DNA of 64,000 nucleotides from Hydractinia symbiolongicarpus (lineage: Eukaryota; Cnidaria; Hydrozoa; Anthoathecata; Hydractiniidae): positions 25,120,001-25,184,000 of the forward strand of contig NC_079875.1 in assembly GCF_029227915.1 (NCBI RefSeq), read 5' to 3'. A program made the position numbers and the translations under genes. The notes under the pieces were generated by a model. The model searched no databases. It saw only the letters and a program-made list of their open reading frames with translations, and was not told the DNA's origin. Below, in pieces: positions 1 to 12,760 of this stretch (position 1 is its first letter; every line of letters starts with the position of its first letter).

Positions 1-940
1 TATTGGATTGATCAAATTTATAGTAGCAGAGGAATCAATGTGAAATAACGAAATACTACTTAGGAAAAAATTACAAAAAAGCTTATGATTATTTGGAAGA
101 TAATTTGCTAATTTTCAAAAGAGCAATGATGGCAGCGTGACTGTCAATTATTTAACTGTACTCAGCAATTATCAACCAAACAGTATTCCTGATTTAATGG
201 TAATATTTTTAGAATTTAAAAATAAAATCAGGGGCGGATACAGGTTTAAAAAATCCTTAGTCAAAATTTTTCGTGAAGCCAAAAATTTTTTGTTGCAAAT
301 GCCCCAATTATCATTTTTTTAATGTATAATTACCAGACACCTATTTCATAAGAATAAATTGAAAGAAAAAACAACAAAATCTTCTTTCTTCTTTCTTGCA
401 CATCACGTAATGTAGAAAACCATGGACAAATTGAATCTAACATGAAATGGGTCAAATTGAGCAAATTGTCAAAACCGGCCAATGGAATAATGAATGAATC
501 TCTCAAATTTGAGATCTAAACATCAGTATACCGGGTTGCCATGATAACAAAGAATTATATAAAAACAAATTTAAAAAATGAATGTGCAAGAACTATTTCA
601 GTAAAATATATAAAAAAACAAAGGATATGGAATATAAAAAACAAGGCTCAAAAAGTAATTTTATAAACTGAAAGGACTCTTGCTAAAAAGCAGCATTAAC
701 ATAGAAATCAGGGGTAGTGCTCGAAGCATTTTAATAAATGTATGTTATAAAATAGGAGATAGGACTTCAGAAAATTCAAAGTTGAGAAACTTTTAGGGTG
801 AACCTAAGATGTTAAGTGTATAATTACTAACTTAAAAGTAAGACTTAGCAAAAGATGAGTAAGTAAAGGTAAGTATGGGTAAGTAAGGATAAAGTAAATT
901 GTTCAAATATGTATTAAGTTTTAAGTGAATTTAAATTAAC
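1..940. other. Non-coding stretch
   Basis: AT-rich sequence with no reading frame that resembles a known protein and no clear exon signals. A short run of degenerate AAGTA repeats near 830-895 is the only visible structure. Confidence 0.5.
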
Positions 941-979
941 TGTAATCTTCTAGGAGCTCGGGCAAGAATATTAAGTACA

Positions 980-1651
980 TCATCTACCTTTGGAATAATT
1001 CTTGATGAATTTACATTAAGGTTTATTGACTTTAAAGTTTGAGCAATGGTTTCAGGTCTTGTACCCTGATAATCCAAAGCAAACTTTTCCCACAGTAAAA
1101 ATCTACAAACCTTTTAAATTTGCTCTTCCAATCTTTATTTGAGTAAACCATTGAAACTACTTTGGCTGCTACAATGCACAATCCATTATACACTACAAAG
1201 TTTTCAAATTAAACCTCGAATTAAGTTCACTGTTTAAATGGTCCAAGATTGGTATGGTTAAGGCTTTTTTATAATAATCCTGACAGATAGCAGGTTGGTT
1301 GTCCCTTAATGTTTGCCTTCTGATAACCCGTTTTATTTTCTCCTCAACTCCTACACTTTCCACAACATCTAATGCCTCCTTGTACCATGTGTTGTGAAAA
1401 AAATCTACTTTGCTCCTGCAACTCATAGTTGTATTTTTCAAATTAGTAATGTATTGAACATTATCTGTAATATCAATACTTCTATCTTGAAGCAAAGTTG
1501 TAACACGATGTGTTAGTGCCAAAACATTTCTGGTCACAACAACAGATACAATGAACTCAAAGGTAGAAATTTCATTAAAAAAAGAGTGTGCTTTGGTGGC
1601 AGTTTCATTATTGACAATTTTATTTAAATTTACTGTCATATCTAGGGTCAC
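980..1651 (-). pseudogene. hAT-type transposase fragment (P52rIPK/ZMYM-like)
   Basis: The frame at 1193-1651 reads like the dimerisation region of hAT transposases of the 52-kDa repressor (P52rIPK/DUF4371) type. Visible family-like blocks are VTTLLQDRSIDITD, FHNTWYKEALDV, RRQTLRDNQPA, YYKKALTIPILDHLNSEL. The similarity continues past the first stop in the same direction (GLCIVAAKVVSMVYSN, then WKSKFKRFVDFY) to about 980, after at least one frameshift. The N-terminal zinc finger and catalytic core are absent, so this is a decayed fragment. A shorter near-identical copy lies at 55283-55456. Confidence 0.65.
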
Positions 1652-1717
1652 ATAAATTGAAAAGGGTCACATAAATTGCAACATAAAGTTCTTGAAAAAC
1701 TTCCATGCCAGCAAGGG

Positions 1718-1859
1718 GTTTGACTGTATCAGGTCCTACCTTTGGAGAGTGACAACTCCACTTATTAACCCAGTCAAAAAGGAAAGAACCAAAAAAAATA
1801 TATGAGCAAGTTGGTTTGACTGCACTGGTCTTATCTTTGGAGAGTGACAACTCCACTTC
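1718..1859. repeat. Imperfect direct duplication (about 46 bp, 96 bp apart)
   Basis: Two copies, 1718-1763 and 1814-1859, share the core CTTTGGAGAGTGACAACTCC. No protein meaning is apparent. Confidence 0.6.
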
Positions 1860-2009
1860 TTACCCCAATCACACAAGATTGTACAGAGTAGGACAGATAA
1901 AAAGTTGTGGATGAAAGAAATGTCTAATTCCTGCTGAAGACTGTTCGTAGACCTCTTTTGAGGTGACTCAGCTAGACATTTTGGGTACCTTGGTTCAGGC
2001 ATATGAGTC

Positions 2010-3450
2010 GAAACCCTTGTACCCTTTACAGAAGTCCTGTCCTACTCTCTCTGTCTGTTTGTTTGTTCAATTTTCGTGCCAATTATCTCCTTGAAAAGGG
2101 AAGAATTGTGTTCCTTTATATGAGCAATATTCTTTAGAGGAGCAAAACCTCTAGAATTTAAATTTTATAACTTAACTGGTCGAGTTTATCATTGTGCGTG
2201 CACTTTGTAATTTTCATTCTCAGAAAGATACCAAAAGTCCCTGGACATGTACAGTGGGCACAACTTTCAGGCTTTAAATGAAGCCTTTGGAAAGTATAGC
2301 GAAGACAACGATGAGCTTAAAGCAGGCGTAAAGCTTTTAAGTCACGTGAAAATAGTACAGGCTATGTAAATCGGAAAAGAGGAAAATGAAGAAGCTGCTG
2401 CAGTAACGATACTTATCTAATGACAGCTGGTTAAGGAATAGGTAGAAGTTGCAACCCTCTAAAGGTTTCACAACAGAGCAAAATCGCCACGGATTTTTAT
2501 AACAATAATTGGAAAAGGTAGTAAAAACAACAACAACAACATTAATAAGTAATTCAAAAACCAATTTATTAGACACACAAAACAAGTTAAATAAAAAAAG
2601 AAGAACCAGCTCAGTTTCTCCTGGAAAGAGTCCAAAAAAAAGCCTTCCTCAAACCACCCTAGGCCTTGTGCGATCAGACATGTAAAAATAGCCGAAGATA
2701 TAACAACGGAAAAAAGTATTTGTTTTTCCACAGCATAGTTCAGTTGCCTTTTACGGCAATGCACGAACAACAAACTCTTAGCAAAACACAGTTAGTTTTG
2801 CGTTATAACTGCATCATAATAAAAGTTTGTCACCAATGTAGTTTGATAAAATCTTTGCAGAAAACGCTAAAATATATTTAATAGAATGTCGTATTTTCTG
2901 CATTGAACTGTAATATTTACGCAATTAACTATTATTTTATTTCTTATTTTTCTTTCCTTTTCTCTGGTAGAAATAATATTTTTTATTTAGGAGGTAGCTA
3001 AAACATTTTTCGTTTTTTGTTAAGTTTGAAAATTGCGAAGCAGTATTTTAATACGTGCAAGTATAACGATAGCAGTTATTTGTCGACCCTAAAAATGGCG
3101 AATTATGAGGGTTTCGTTAGACATTAAATAAATGATGTATGCTTTTTTACAAAATGTGAAAATGATGACTTTAGTTTACTAAACTACGTTGATGTTTGCG
3201 CTACATATTGGAAGAATAGCATGAAAACAAACTTTAATTAGACAGTAAATTCTGGATCGCTCTGTATCGTGGGATGAATTAAAGTAGTATATTCTGCGAA
3301 AAGGAAGTTTAACTGTCTTTTTGGCAGTAACTTTGGAAAAACAAAACCTCTATGATTTAACCTTAACAGGTTGAATATTTCATTGTGCCTTGCTGCAATG
3401 TTCAAAATTTTCTCCTCTCTTTTCTATTGATTTTTTAATGAAATATATAC
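2010..3450. other. Non-coding stretch
   Basis: No credible exon was found. The open frames on both strands are low-complexity (poly-V/F/L) and look like chance. Confidence 0.45.
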
Positions 3451-3453
3451 CAT

Positions 3454-3660
3454 CTACTGAGTAACTGAGCCACCTCGTCCCCAAGGATTGTCGAGAACAA
3501 GGTTGGCAACATCCTCAGAGTTTTCAGAATCACTGTTGTTTAAAACAACTTCTTCATCGGTTTTACTTAAGAGATCGTCAAAATCAGTGTCAGAGTCAAG
3601 AGCATCTTTATGATCAAGATTATCTTCGCTGACAGCTGCATTATCAGGAACTTGAAATGC
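3454..3660 (-). CDS. Exon-like acidic open frame
   Basis: An open minus-strand frame of about 69 codons ends at TAG (3456-3454). It encodes an Asp/Glu/Ser-rich peptide with runs such as DSDTDFDDLLSKTDEE and NNSDSENSEDV. It ends with NPWGRGGSVTQ. Composition and frame length argue for a terminal exon of a gene or transposon protein. The upstream boundary is unclear; an acceptor-like TTTCAAG lies at its start. Such acidic stretches are also seen beside DDE domains in some transposases, but nothing here proves that. Confidence 0.35.
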   Translation of the reverse strand, partial: AFQVPDNAAVSEDNLDHKDALDSDTDFDDLLSKTDEEVVLNNSDSENSEDVANLVLDNPWGRGGSVTQ

Positions 3661-3675
3661 AGGCTTAAGCAGTCA

Positions 3676-3724
3676 TCATCATTCATGATTCTCGGCTTAC
3701 GTCCGTTTTCCATGCTAGCATGGG
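3676..3724 (-). repeat. SINE/LINE 3'-tail-like sequence
   Basis: On the minus strand the sequence contains GCATGGAAAACGGACGT followed by a short ATGATGATG run. This motif is widespread at the 3' ends of invertebrate tRNA-derived SINEs. No tRNA head was found beside it, so this is a tail fragment at most. Confidence 0.4.
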
Positions 3725-3776
3725 TTAGACGTGGTGGTCAGCAATAAGCCTTTTTGAGGAGAAGAATAATCTGGAG

Positions 3777-4090
3777 AAATCAATATAGAATGGGCTACGG
3801 AGAGGTTGCCTAGGCAGAGGTTTAAGCATGGCACAGGAAGAGGAATCAGAATGGCAGGGGTAGGCAAGGCATGGAAGGCAAGGGCATAGAAGGCAGGCAC
3901 CAGGGAAGACATTGGAAGGGTAAGATTATTATTAAACACAACAACCAAAGGGCACGGCAAAAGCAGACAAACAGCAAAGCATGGGAGGCGCAGGAAAGGC
4001 CATAGTAGGCAGCACCAGAGAAGGCATGGGTAGGCAAAGGCACGGTAAGTGCTGGCAAGGCAAGAGAACTCTTTCCTCTACGACTCATAT
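3777..4090. repeat. GGCAAGG-rich dispersed repeat, copy 1
   Basis: Purine-rich sequence built from short GGCAAGGCA, GGCATGG and GGCAGGCA words on the plus strand. It begins with a block shared with copy 3 (ACGGAGAGGTTGCC) and ends with a block like those of copies 2 and 3 (CCTCTACGACTC against CCTTTACAACTC). Open frames across it on the minus strand encode Pro/Cys/Leu repeats and are artefacts. Related copies: 39949-40190 and 60536-60970. Confidence 0.65.
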
Positions 4091-4259
4091 ATAATATCGA
4101 TATACCCTGTCTATTATTTCCAGGAGGGTCCATGGCTTGGATGGAGAGTCCTAGAGTATTTAATGCTCATTTTGAGCTACACAAACCTAATTAGGGTCTA
4201 CAACTCCCGGCAACATCCAACGGCCCACAACAGTTGGCCATCTCCCCAATTTCCCTCAC

Positions 4260-6620
4260 ATGGCTTGGGTTAACCCGGGGCTATGGTAACATTCACTCGT
4301 TGAATCAGTTTATAAAACAGTTTATAAATTTTTAGCGATCGTTAGCAACTTTTAATGTCACAAATTTTTGAGAGGCATTGAGAATCAAAATTATAAACAT
4401 TATGCTGAAACAATGTGCTAAAATATTTTTCTGTTGAAGAATAAAAATAATTAATTTAGGAATCAATTATATTTGTTTAAGTGAGTGAGGCTATTTGCGC
4501 TCAAAACAAAGGATATCCCGATAGTGACCAAGTGAGCAAGGAACAATAGTATTAACGAATCAAAAAGCTCGGTCAGTATTCTGACTACGGAAAATTCGTA
4601 GTTTTTCCAACTTATCTATTCTGATATATTTGTATATGTATAACCAAAATGTCTCCAACTCTTTTCACACAAAATACGGGTAATTTTTACTTAGACCACT
4701 GGAACCTCTACTACCGGAAAACTTCTCTCTCCGAATAACACGACGCAGTATTTGGAACACAGTATCCAACGACCAAAAAGACCTTTATCTTATTGATCCG
4801 GCATGCGCAATTCTGTGAGTAATAAATTCAGCATAAAGTGCGACTAAAAATGTGAAATTATTGTGATAAATTGTTTATTCATGAATACGACGAATAATAA
4901 CAATGATAATACACTTACCAAGTTATTTATCAATGGTGTTTTTCTTTTTTTATTTTGCTAAAAAACCAAATAAAGCAGTTGCAAATCATTACAAAATAAT
5001 AGGTCCATTCTTTCTTGGCTATCAATAAGTTTAGAATACTGGAAACTATTTATTTTCAATGAGGCATTATAAAGTTGGTTAAGGAGCGCATATATGTTCA
5101 TTTTTGACATTTTATTTTTATGTTTTGCTGTTATTAATTTTGTTTAGATTAATTAAAACTGTAAAATAATTAAACCTACCAGAAATGTTTACTATTATAG
5201 GTAAAGTAAATCGCAAGTTTAATTAATTTTTTTAAAAATTTGTTTTGTGCTTTCTACATTCCCAATAATGGTTTTCCAAAAATCCCTTTCAAATTATCGC
5301 AATATCCGTTTAAAGTTGTCAATGTAACAAATCCCCCCTATATCGAAAATTGGGCCTATATAAGGCCCAAATTAGTTTTAAAAAAATTAGTCGTGTTGAG
5401 ACACCCCAATAGCATAGAAATATACTATCCACTAAAATCCCTCTTGCCTTTAATTTTGAGTTATGTTTTGAATATGACAGTCAAGTGGGGTTTGTGCAAC
5501 TAAACGCAACCTTGGAAAGGAGTTCGTTGGAGAAACGAAACGCGACATCGTGAATTTCTAGAAATGTGTTTTGCTGCCTTATTTTTTGATAAATTAACTT
5601 GAAATTTGATGTGTGCATATCACTCAACAACTATCATGCGAAAATTCATGTCGGTAGGAGTTTCCAACGGAAAAAAGTCTAGGTTTAGTGACGGTACTCA
5701 AAATTTTCTGTTGACGTTACTTTTTATTTATAACTATATAACTTTATAACTAATCTCCCTATATTTTGGAGATCCATGGATATTAATTATGGAAGATCAA
5801 AGTACTCTGCAATACTAAAACCACAAATTAGCACCTGTGAGAGTGATTTAGGCTGCAGAATTGCACTATAAATTTTGTATCTTTCAGGGAAGATAAGTTG
5901 TGAGTTGTTATGTCGCAAAAAGGTCATAACCATGTGTTTTTTGTCTATATTGTTAACTTGGTTTGATTAACACAAATGAAACATGGGACTGTTGACTTCG
6001 TAATAGTTTGACGTATGTTAAAAGTAAAAAGACTTGCGGCAAGAACAGCAGGTGAGCATTTACGGCCTTGTTGTTAAGGGAAAAAACGAATAATAAACTG
6101 GTATAATTGAATGCGGTCTAAGAGAATAGAAATGCTAAATGCTGTTTCCATCATCAGTCTGGTTGACTTAAGATCTGTGTTCTTCCAAACAAACAAGGTG
6201 TGGGTGAAAAGTACAGGGAGATTTATTATTACCATTATTACTAATTCAGTTTTAACCTTACAGCATATACAAACAATTGCATTAGTCGAAAAGGTGTCAA
6301 TCCTGGCAATAATAGTTATCCTAACATAGACTGAAACACACTTTAGGGTCCAGTAACGCTGAAAATGAATCATGCGAAGGCAAGTCTAGTCTGGTTCTAA
6401 ATAGTTCTGGTAAATATCTTATGTTCATAATTCATTTTTAGAAGATTTAAAGACTCCTTCTGATGTATTTCAGTTATTCATGTTGCAGGGCATATGGAGA
6501 ACTGTATAAATTGCCAGGTCCGCCAGTAAAAACTGTTTCCTATAACAGCAACAAATATTGGTAGGCTAAAGCCATTCTAAACGGTGCCACAACCTAGAAA
6601 GCTATAGGAGAAATCGCGAA
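4260..6620. other. Non-coding stretch
   Basis: No gene seen. A small hairpin, TTGGGCC-TATATAA-GGCCCAA, lies at 5350-5370. Open frames are short and compositionally random. Confidence 0.45.
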
Positions 6621-6629
6621 GTCAACCGT

Positions 6630-7232
6630 AATTTTAATAAACGGTATAACTATATTTTGATCGCTGTCATGTAACTTGCGGTTTCCAAACCCTGCAAAGT
6701 TTAATTGGATGCTACACCAGCTCTGTGTGCATTTTGCAAAGCGATAACAGTCATCAAGTAATCACAAACGTTGGTGTATTCCAACAGGGTGAAAACTTCG
6801 CTTTCTAATGATGTCCCTAAAGGTTTTAGCGCATTTCTAGCCAGTTTGCTGCTTTCAAATGTTGCCCATTGCTTTGGACTGACTAAAAGCTGCATTTGAG
6901 CTTCTGTGTCCCAACGTTGCCCATCGATGACTTTGTTATAGGTTTTACGCCATTTATGTGAGCATAATTTCGCGGTTATAAAATCATCCACACCAAGTTC
7001 AGGCAACTCCAAACCCTCACTGACAGCAAATTCCATGAATGAAATTAGCGAAGACATGTAGTGCTTTGAGGTTGCCAGCTTGCTTTCTTGTCCAAGTAAT
7101 TGACAAAAAAATTGTCTTGGATCTTGTTTTTTGTTAAATAGATTGATAAGCTGGGCCCCCAAAACATTTACCACTGTGCGTACTTCGCTAACAGCTTGCA
7201 AGGAACTTTTCCTTTTCCTTCCTATTTTTAAC
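6630..7232 (-). pseudogene. Fragment of a cnidarian-type orphan or recombinase-like protein
   Basis: The minus-strand frame is open from about 7232 to a stop at 6701, and the same frame continues beyond that stop to about 6640. It begins with a basic stretch (GRKRKSS) and includes KHYMSSLISFMEFAVSE and a C-terminal ALQNAHRAGVASN motif. The last resembles the ...NAQRPGVI.NMT... block of large invertebrate and fish protein families related to tyrosine-recombinase N-terminal domains. That assignment is from memory and tentative. The in-frame stop falls where the family normally has Met (GVASN-stop-TLQGLE), so the copy is probably dead. The frame opens at non-ATG codons, suggesting an internal exon. 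Confidence 0.45.
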
Positions 7233-8280
7233 TTTTAATTTTAATCTCCATAATCACAGTGAGTGTGCTAAAATGAATCGCAATATGTGACACAAGATAA
7301 CAACGTTTACTTTGTGTGATCATTTGACCTGCTAACACATCTTTCTATTAATAAATATCAAGCTAATAGTACTTTCTGCTGGATGCTATCTAATGTTATT
7401 TGTGGAGATCTTTTAACTTTGTTTTGTATCTTTTCCTAATCTATTTTTATCTCATTGATCAGACCAATTATATCAGAATGATATATACAAGATAGTAGGA
7501 TATCATCTCAAGTAATTAAAAAAAAAGAGCAAAAAAAGAAGTTCAGCAGAAAGTTGAGGAGAAATTTCTGTGTTGGCGTGTATTTCAAATTTTACAAAAT
7601 TGATTACGCATGTTGCTCTTTTCTTTCTGCTTGTCGATTTTCACTATTAGTAAACAACAGGTGGACACAAAAATTATGAAAGAAATACCATAAAAAGTCA
7701 CCTGATACTTTTCCCTGATGCTGTAATGAATTTTATCATACGCACTGTGATTGGTAAAATATAAATAAACTAGTCGATAAGGCCCATGGGGAAATCCACT
7801 TAAATATAAAGGCAATGGAAATATAGGTTGTTTTGGATGTTTAGCTGACGTCAGCAGTTCAGATAAAAAAAAATGCGAAAGTTAGCTTATTCTTTGCCTG
7901 TAATGTGTAGAACTTGAATGCTGACGAGAAAAAATGTATATGATCATATGCTTTTGATGAGCGGTTAAAGAAATATAAGGGTTTAAAAATTTTACAACTA
8001 ATGTAGTCTTAGCGTTATTAACACATGTTATGGCTGATAAGTTAGTTTGTGTGTCTTTTCGCGGTGAAAAGTGCAACGAACATGACGCGCAGACTGCAAT
8101 TCACAAACATGCAATTTAGAAAGTGAGAAAAAAATAGTTTACAAAAAACCAAACGATGACGCACTACGTATCGGTTATAGTTGTTTCTCAGTACACTGTG
8201 TACCGTTTAGTCGTCCTTTCTCCCGATACTATTTCGGTTAAAAAAAATGTTTCCCGTTTCGTTAATGTTATTGATACTAG
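7210..8280. other. Non-coding stretch; part of a diverged dispersed repeat
   Basis: No exon found. The segment about 7843-8115 shares scattered blocks with about 29270-29790, for example TGCCTGTAATRTGTAGARCTTGAA and ACGCGCRGACTGCAWTTCAC. Both probably belong to one old repeat family. Confidence 0.4.
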
Positions 8281-8463
8281 TCGTTAGCCCGTGGAAAAAT
8301 CCATGGGTTCGCCCGTCCTTTTTATACCGCATTGCGTGCGTCTCGCTACCTGCGCAGCTAAGCTACCATTTTTGCGTGACGGACGGACGGTCAGACGGAC
8401 GGACGGACGGACGGACGGACGGACGGACGGACGGACGTATACGGGTATTATAATACAGACTAG
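8281..8463 (+). mobile_element. Short Helitron-like non-autonomous element with microsatellite core
   Basis: The element starts with TC right after a CTAG and ends with CTAG at 8460-8463. A terminal hairpin, CCCGTGGA-AAAA-TCCATGGG, lies at 8288-8307 and is followed by TTCGCCCGTCC. The interior is a GC-rich block and then an ACGG tetranucleotide array. A second element end with the same hairpin begins directly at 8464. A TC start, a CTAG end, a hairpin and head-to-tail insertion all fit Helitron/Helentron-type elements (HINE-like), as does the microsatellite core. No target duplication is expected for this class. Confidence 0.5.
8378..8438 (+). repeat. (ACGG)n microsatellite
   Basis: About 15 tandem GGAC/ACGG units, with one interruption (GTCAG) near the start. 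It lies inside the Helitron-like element. Confidence 0.95.
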
Positions 8464-8510
8464 TTGTTAGCCCGTGGAAAAATCCACGGGTTCGCCCGTC
8501 CTTTAAATTT
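8464..8510 (+). mobile_element. Second Helitron-like 5' end, adjoining the first
   Basis: Begins TTGTTAGCCCGTGG and carries a perfect CCCGTGGA/TCCACGGG hairpin followed by TTCGCCCGTCCTTT. The body then diverges from the first copy and I could not find its 3' end. Another partial hairpin start lies at 8987-9007. Confidence 0.45.
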
Positions 8511-9009
8511 ACCCGTTGAAACAAAGTGGATAAAAATATATCGCATTTGATATTCGTGTTTCCGTAGCATCATTTTCTAATTCAGCGGGGGATCCGCGCA
8601 GAGACAGACAAAATACGGCTAATATGAAAGAGATTTCACGTTTATGTTTCATTTGATGTTTTTAGTTCAGGCAGTAAAATGCACATGATATTTTTGGCAA
8701 TATACTTTAACGTTGTCATAACACAATTGTGTCAAACTGTTTGGCGGTCTGTTATGTGTGGAAGAAACGCAACTATTTTTGTCGATGATAAGTGAGTGGT
8801 GCAAATAAATACATGAATATGAAACTTATTATTACGTCTTCAAAAATGACTTGCCTTCCCTAACAAATGCTCATCACAAGTTTAAATCCCACAATTTGCA
8901 ACACATAAATTATAATTTAACTGAAATCAGTCTATTTCATACCGTCCTCTTGCACAGACGTTTACACAAATTATAAACAAAAATATAGCCCGTGGAAAAA
9001 TCCACTTAA

Positions 9010-12000
9010 TTAGGGTGACAAAAAGTAACAATTTTTGTGACGCTCCCCTCCATTGTGTTCAGTGTTCAAGTTGAAGCGTTAATCAGAATAACGCATAGGA
9101 TTACGTACTTTTACTAATTGTTAAATAAATTGATTGAAAGAATTTTTAATGATGTCACGAGGTCCTTCATATACATATTTTCCAGATTTTTATTTGTGTA
9201 AAGTTAAAAGAAAAATTCCGCGAAACCTGTCAGATCAATGTCGCCTTTTTATCTTGGTCAGAAAAACAGTGCAAACGTCCCGTGCGTGATAACAATGCAG
9301 AGTTATCGAATTTAAGAAACGAATGTATTTCAAACATAACATTTGTAAACATTGATTTAAGTAAGTTTACATTTTGTTATGTTTATAATAACGATAACAA
9401 CAGTGAATCTGTAGTGTTAAAATTATTTTTTCTGTGTTTGAGTAGCTAGCTAGCTAGCGTTCTCTGGAAAAACTCCTATCAGTTTTCCGCTTCTATTACT
9501 AAATTTTCGCATTTTCACATTTCTGGCTATTTTTGTGAAAGTCAACCCGTGAAAAAGACCGCCATGCGGATTCGCGAAAGTTTACCCAATGCAAATTTGT
9601 CTAAAGTCTAAATCAATATCATCGGAATTTGATGTTTTTAAATAATTTTCTAATGAGAAAGAAATCTCACTTTTAATTGTCAAAATTTCAAAATATTTAG
9701 TGAGAAAACTTGCACAAAAACCGAAAAAATTATCCGACCCTAAATTCACTTTCAAGTTGAACCCGATTATTAAGATTATTTCACGCGAAATAAGTAAATT
9801 ACACTCATTCGCGAAAGTAAATCCCTAAAACCTCGCGTATTTTTTCTTCGAGGATCTTTCTCCCCGCAAAACTTTCTTCCTGTAAATTAGTCGATATGTT
9901 TAGCTAAAGTAATATACGTCCTAAAGCAAAGCAAGAGATCTAAAATGACAAATTGGCTTTTACTAAAAATATATCTTAGGAGGAAGTTTTTATAAACACA
10001 AAACTGCTGCATTTAAAAACTTCTAGAGCACACAAAATCAGTGGTAAACAGATAATTAAAGATGCATTTGAAAGGTGGACCAACTCACTAAATTTGTTTT
10101 ACCTAACAATATCGGTTTTGTTCCCTTTTCTTCAGGGCCACAACAGCATATCTGCTTCTCCATGATATTACCTAATTTTCGATGAACAGGAATTGTCACG
10201 TCACTTGAAGTGCCTACTTTGCGACCATAAGTCACGTAGATAAAGTTGGCAAGCGTAAGGTCTACTTTAAACATGACAATTCGATCTTATTCACCGCTCC
10301 ACATGTTTTTACGACCTTTCAAATAAAATGCACGTATGTAGCGACCTTCAGTTGAAGGGCCACTAAATGCCTGTGTCAAATTCTTTCTCGTCTTGTTCGT
10401 TCTTCTGTACTCGAATTACTTCCTTTCGCTTTTCTGATTCAGCCTTTTCGGTTTGTTCACTTCGGATTTGTTGTTTAATAGAGACAACGCATATTTAATA
10501 TTGTACTTTTTGTTAATGGCTATTCCCAAAGAAGGAAGCTTTACAAACAGCCAAAGCCAAGTCTGTTGCGCCATTGACATATGAATGGTTTTAACATTAT
10601 CTCAACATTACTATCTGTGGCTGTATTCATCGAGAAATAAAGCGGCCGATTTTGTGCATTATTTTTAAATTAAAGGTACATATTTTTATTAATTATTATT
10701 TGGGGAAATAAATTAAGAAAAAGTAAAACTTATAAAAAATATAAGATTATAAATATATTTAGGTAAAGGAACGATTATTAAAATTATTAAAGATTTCCTA
10801 TAAATATATTTTTTAATCCTTCAATTATTGTCAAGAAAGTGTTAATGATTTCTGTACGCGCATATTTGGCGTTGGAAAGATCACAAAGAACAGAACTGGT
10901 AAAGTCAGGGCACGGATGAAAGATTGTGCAAAAGAAAAAAAATGAAAAGTGCAGTGGCGAATCCAGGATTTTACAGGCAAATTCCAGGACTGGCGAAAAT
11001 AATATTGATGCTTATAATCGCAGTTATATCGAAACAGAAAATTTAATTTACATTACACAGTATTGACTAAAAAACAAATTTGTAAAAAGAGAGAAATAAT
11101 CGAGGCCTATACCACAACGTATGAGTCGGTTAACAAGAAATCTTAATGATTTTACAAAAATTGTGGACCGCAGGTGCTGTATTAGCGATGCACAATTCCA
11201 ATAAACTATCAGTTACTGGAAGATCCTTTAGCGAGCAAGAAGCAAATTGTAGGCACAGTCCATCAAGGTAATTTTCTGTGGTCGGGTTGTCGTAAAACTT
11301 CCCATACTCAGGAATACAATGGAGCATATTTGCTTTTATTCATTGAGAATAAGTAAAAGCAAATCTACTTACAGTCAAATGGGTGCTGAAACTATACAAA
11401 CAAGCACCCAGCTTCATCAATAACGTCGATAACGTATCGATCATTGATGGTAAACAAACTTTCCTCAGTGACATCTAGTATGTTGATCTTTGGTCCTTTA
11501 AATTTCGAATTCACTGTTTTCAATGCCTATTCCACACTTTTCATATACCTAACAATTGGTTTTGATTTTAATTTCCCTCTAACTTATCAACCTGTACCAT
11601 ATTGATGATGGCGAGTCACTTAATACAACGTTTGGGCGGCATAAATTTTCAAATGTGAGTTTTATTTCTCGCTTTCATAACATCATCTGACAGAAATATA
11701 TAATAACGTCAAGGATAACTTTTTCTAGACTAGTTGTTTATAAAACATGTTTATAAAAATACCAAATACAAAACCTCAACACGTGTCTCCAATGCACGAA
11801 TCCGATCCTCCCGTACATCCAGATATGTCCCTGTTACGTTGTGCGCTAAGTTAAAATCAGAGAAATTTTTATCTGAGATGTAGAAAGAATGGATTGCAAG
11901 GATAAATTATAATCCAACGAAACGTTTTTTCGATATACTGCATATGGTCCTTTTTCACCAAACATTAGGCAAAATTAAAAACAAAAAGGTTTGTAAACCC

Positions 12001-12060
12001 AAAATTAATTTCAAATCTTGCATAATATTCTGTTTCAAAAGTTGATAAATACAAATTCTA
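9010..12060. other. Non-coding stretch
   Basis: No exon or repeat family recognised. A GCTA run lies near 9444-9460. The minus-strand open frames near 10.1 and 11.2 kb show no family features or splice context. Confidence 0.45.
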
Positions 12061-12760
12061 AATAATACTATAAATTACCTTATTTTGGTCTATTGCATAC
12101 CGAAAATGTAAAAAATGAGAGGTAATGACAAAATCAAATTTTGCAAAATTTAATTATTTCGGTACATATATCTACTGCATATGCCCTCTAAAACCATATT
12201 TTAATCCAAAATGCCAAAGAAAAACAGTTTGCCACAAATATCAGTTATATCGATGAAGTCTTACACACAATTTAAAAAAAAGTCGATTTGGAACGCATCA
12301 AATTTAAATCAATAAGGATTGGTAATTTCGGTATGTTGCACACAGTCTTCCCTGGTAAGAATTTATACAAAATATAGGAAAACACAGCTTGCAAGATGTA
12401 AAATCTAATTCTTCTCCTTCCCCATAAAATTAACATGAAATGTCAAAAAAAAAGTTTCAGTTATAACATCTAAAACAACAAAAATCAGTTACCATAATGT
12501 TTCACAAGCGATAGCTGTACATTAAAAACAACTAAGATAAGGTATTTTGGTCTATTTCATACCATCCTGTCCCAAAGAAGTTCATACAAAATGTGAAAAT
12601 TGAGTAGTAGAACATAAATTTGCAAATTTCTATTATTTTATATGCATATTGTATATGCCTTTTACAACAATAAGATAATCCAAAATGTCAAAAAGAAAAA
12701 AAAATAGCTGAAAAAGAGTATAAAATCGAAATCAACGCACAAAGTTTACACTAAATGTGA
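12060..12760. repeat. Diverged internal duplication
   Basis: Blocks recur about 460 bp apart: TTTTGGTCTATTGCATACC (12086-12104) against TTTTGGTCTATTTCATACC, and related ATATGCCTTTTA and TCCAAAATGYCAAARA strings. This suggests an old tandem duplication. A similar TCTATTTCATACCGTCC string occurs near 8931. Confidence 0.4.

Noticed and set aside
3715-4133. Pro/Cys/Leu-rich minus-strand ORFs across the GGCAAGG repeat (also at 39923-40156 and 60535-60938)
   Set aside because: They translate a simple purine-rich repeat, and different frames are open on both strands; no start context or homology.
8247-8453. 68-aa ORF ending in GRTDGRTDGRTDG repeats
   Set aside because: Translation of the ACGG microsatellite.
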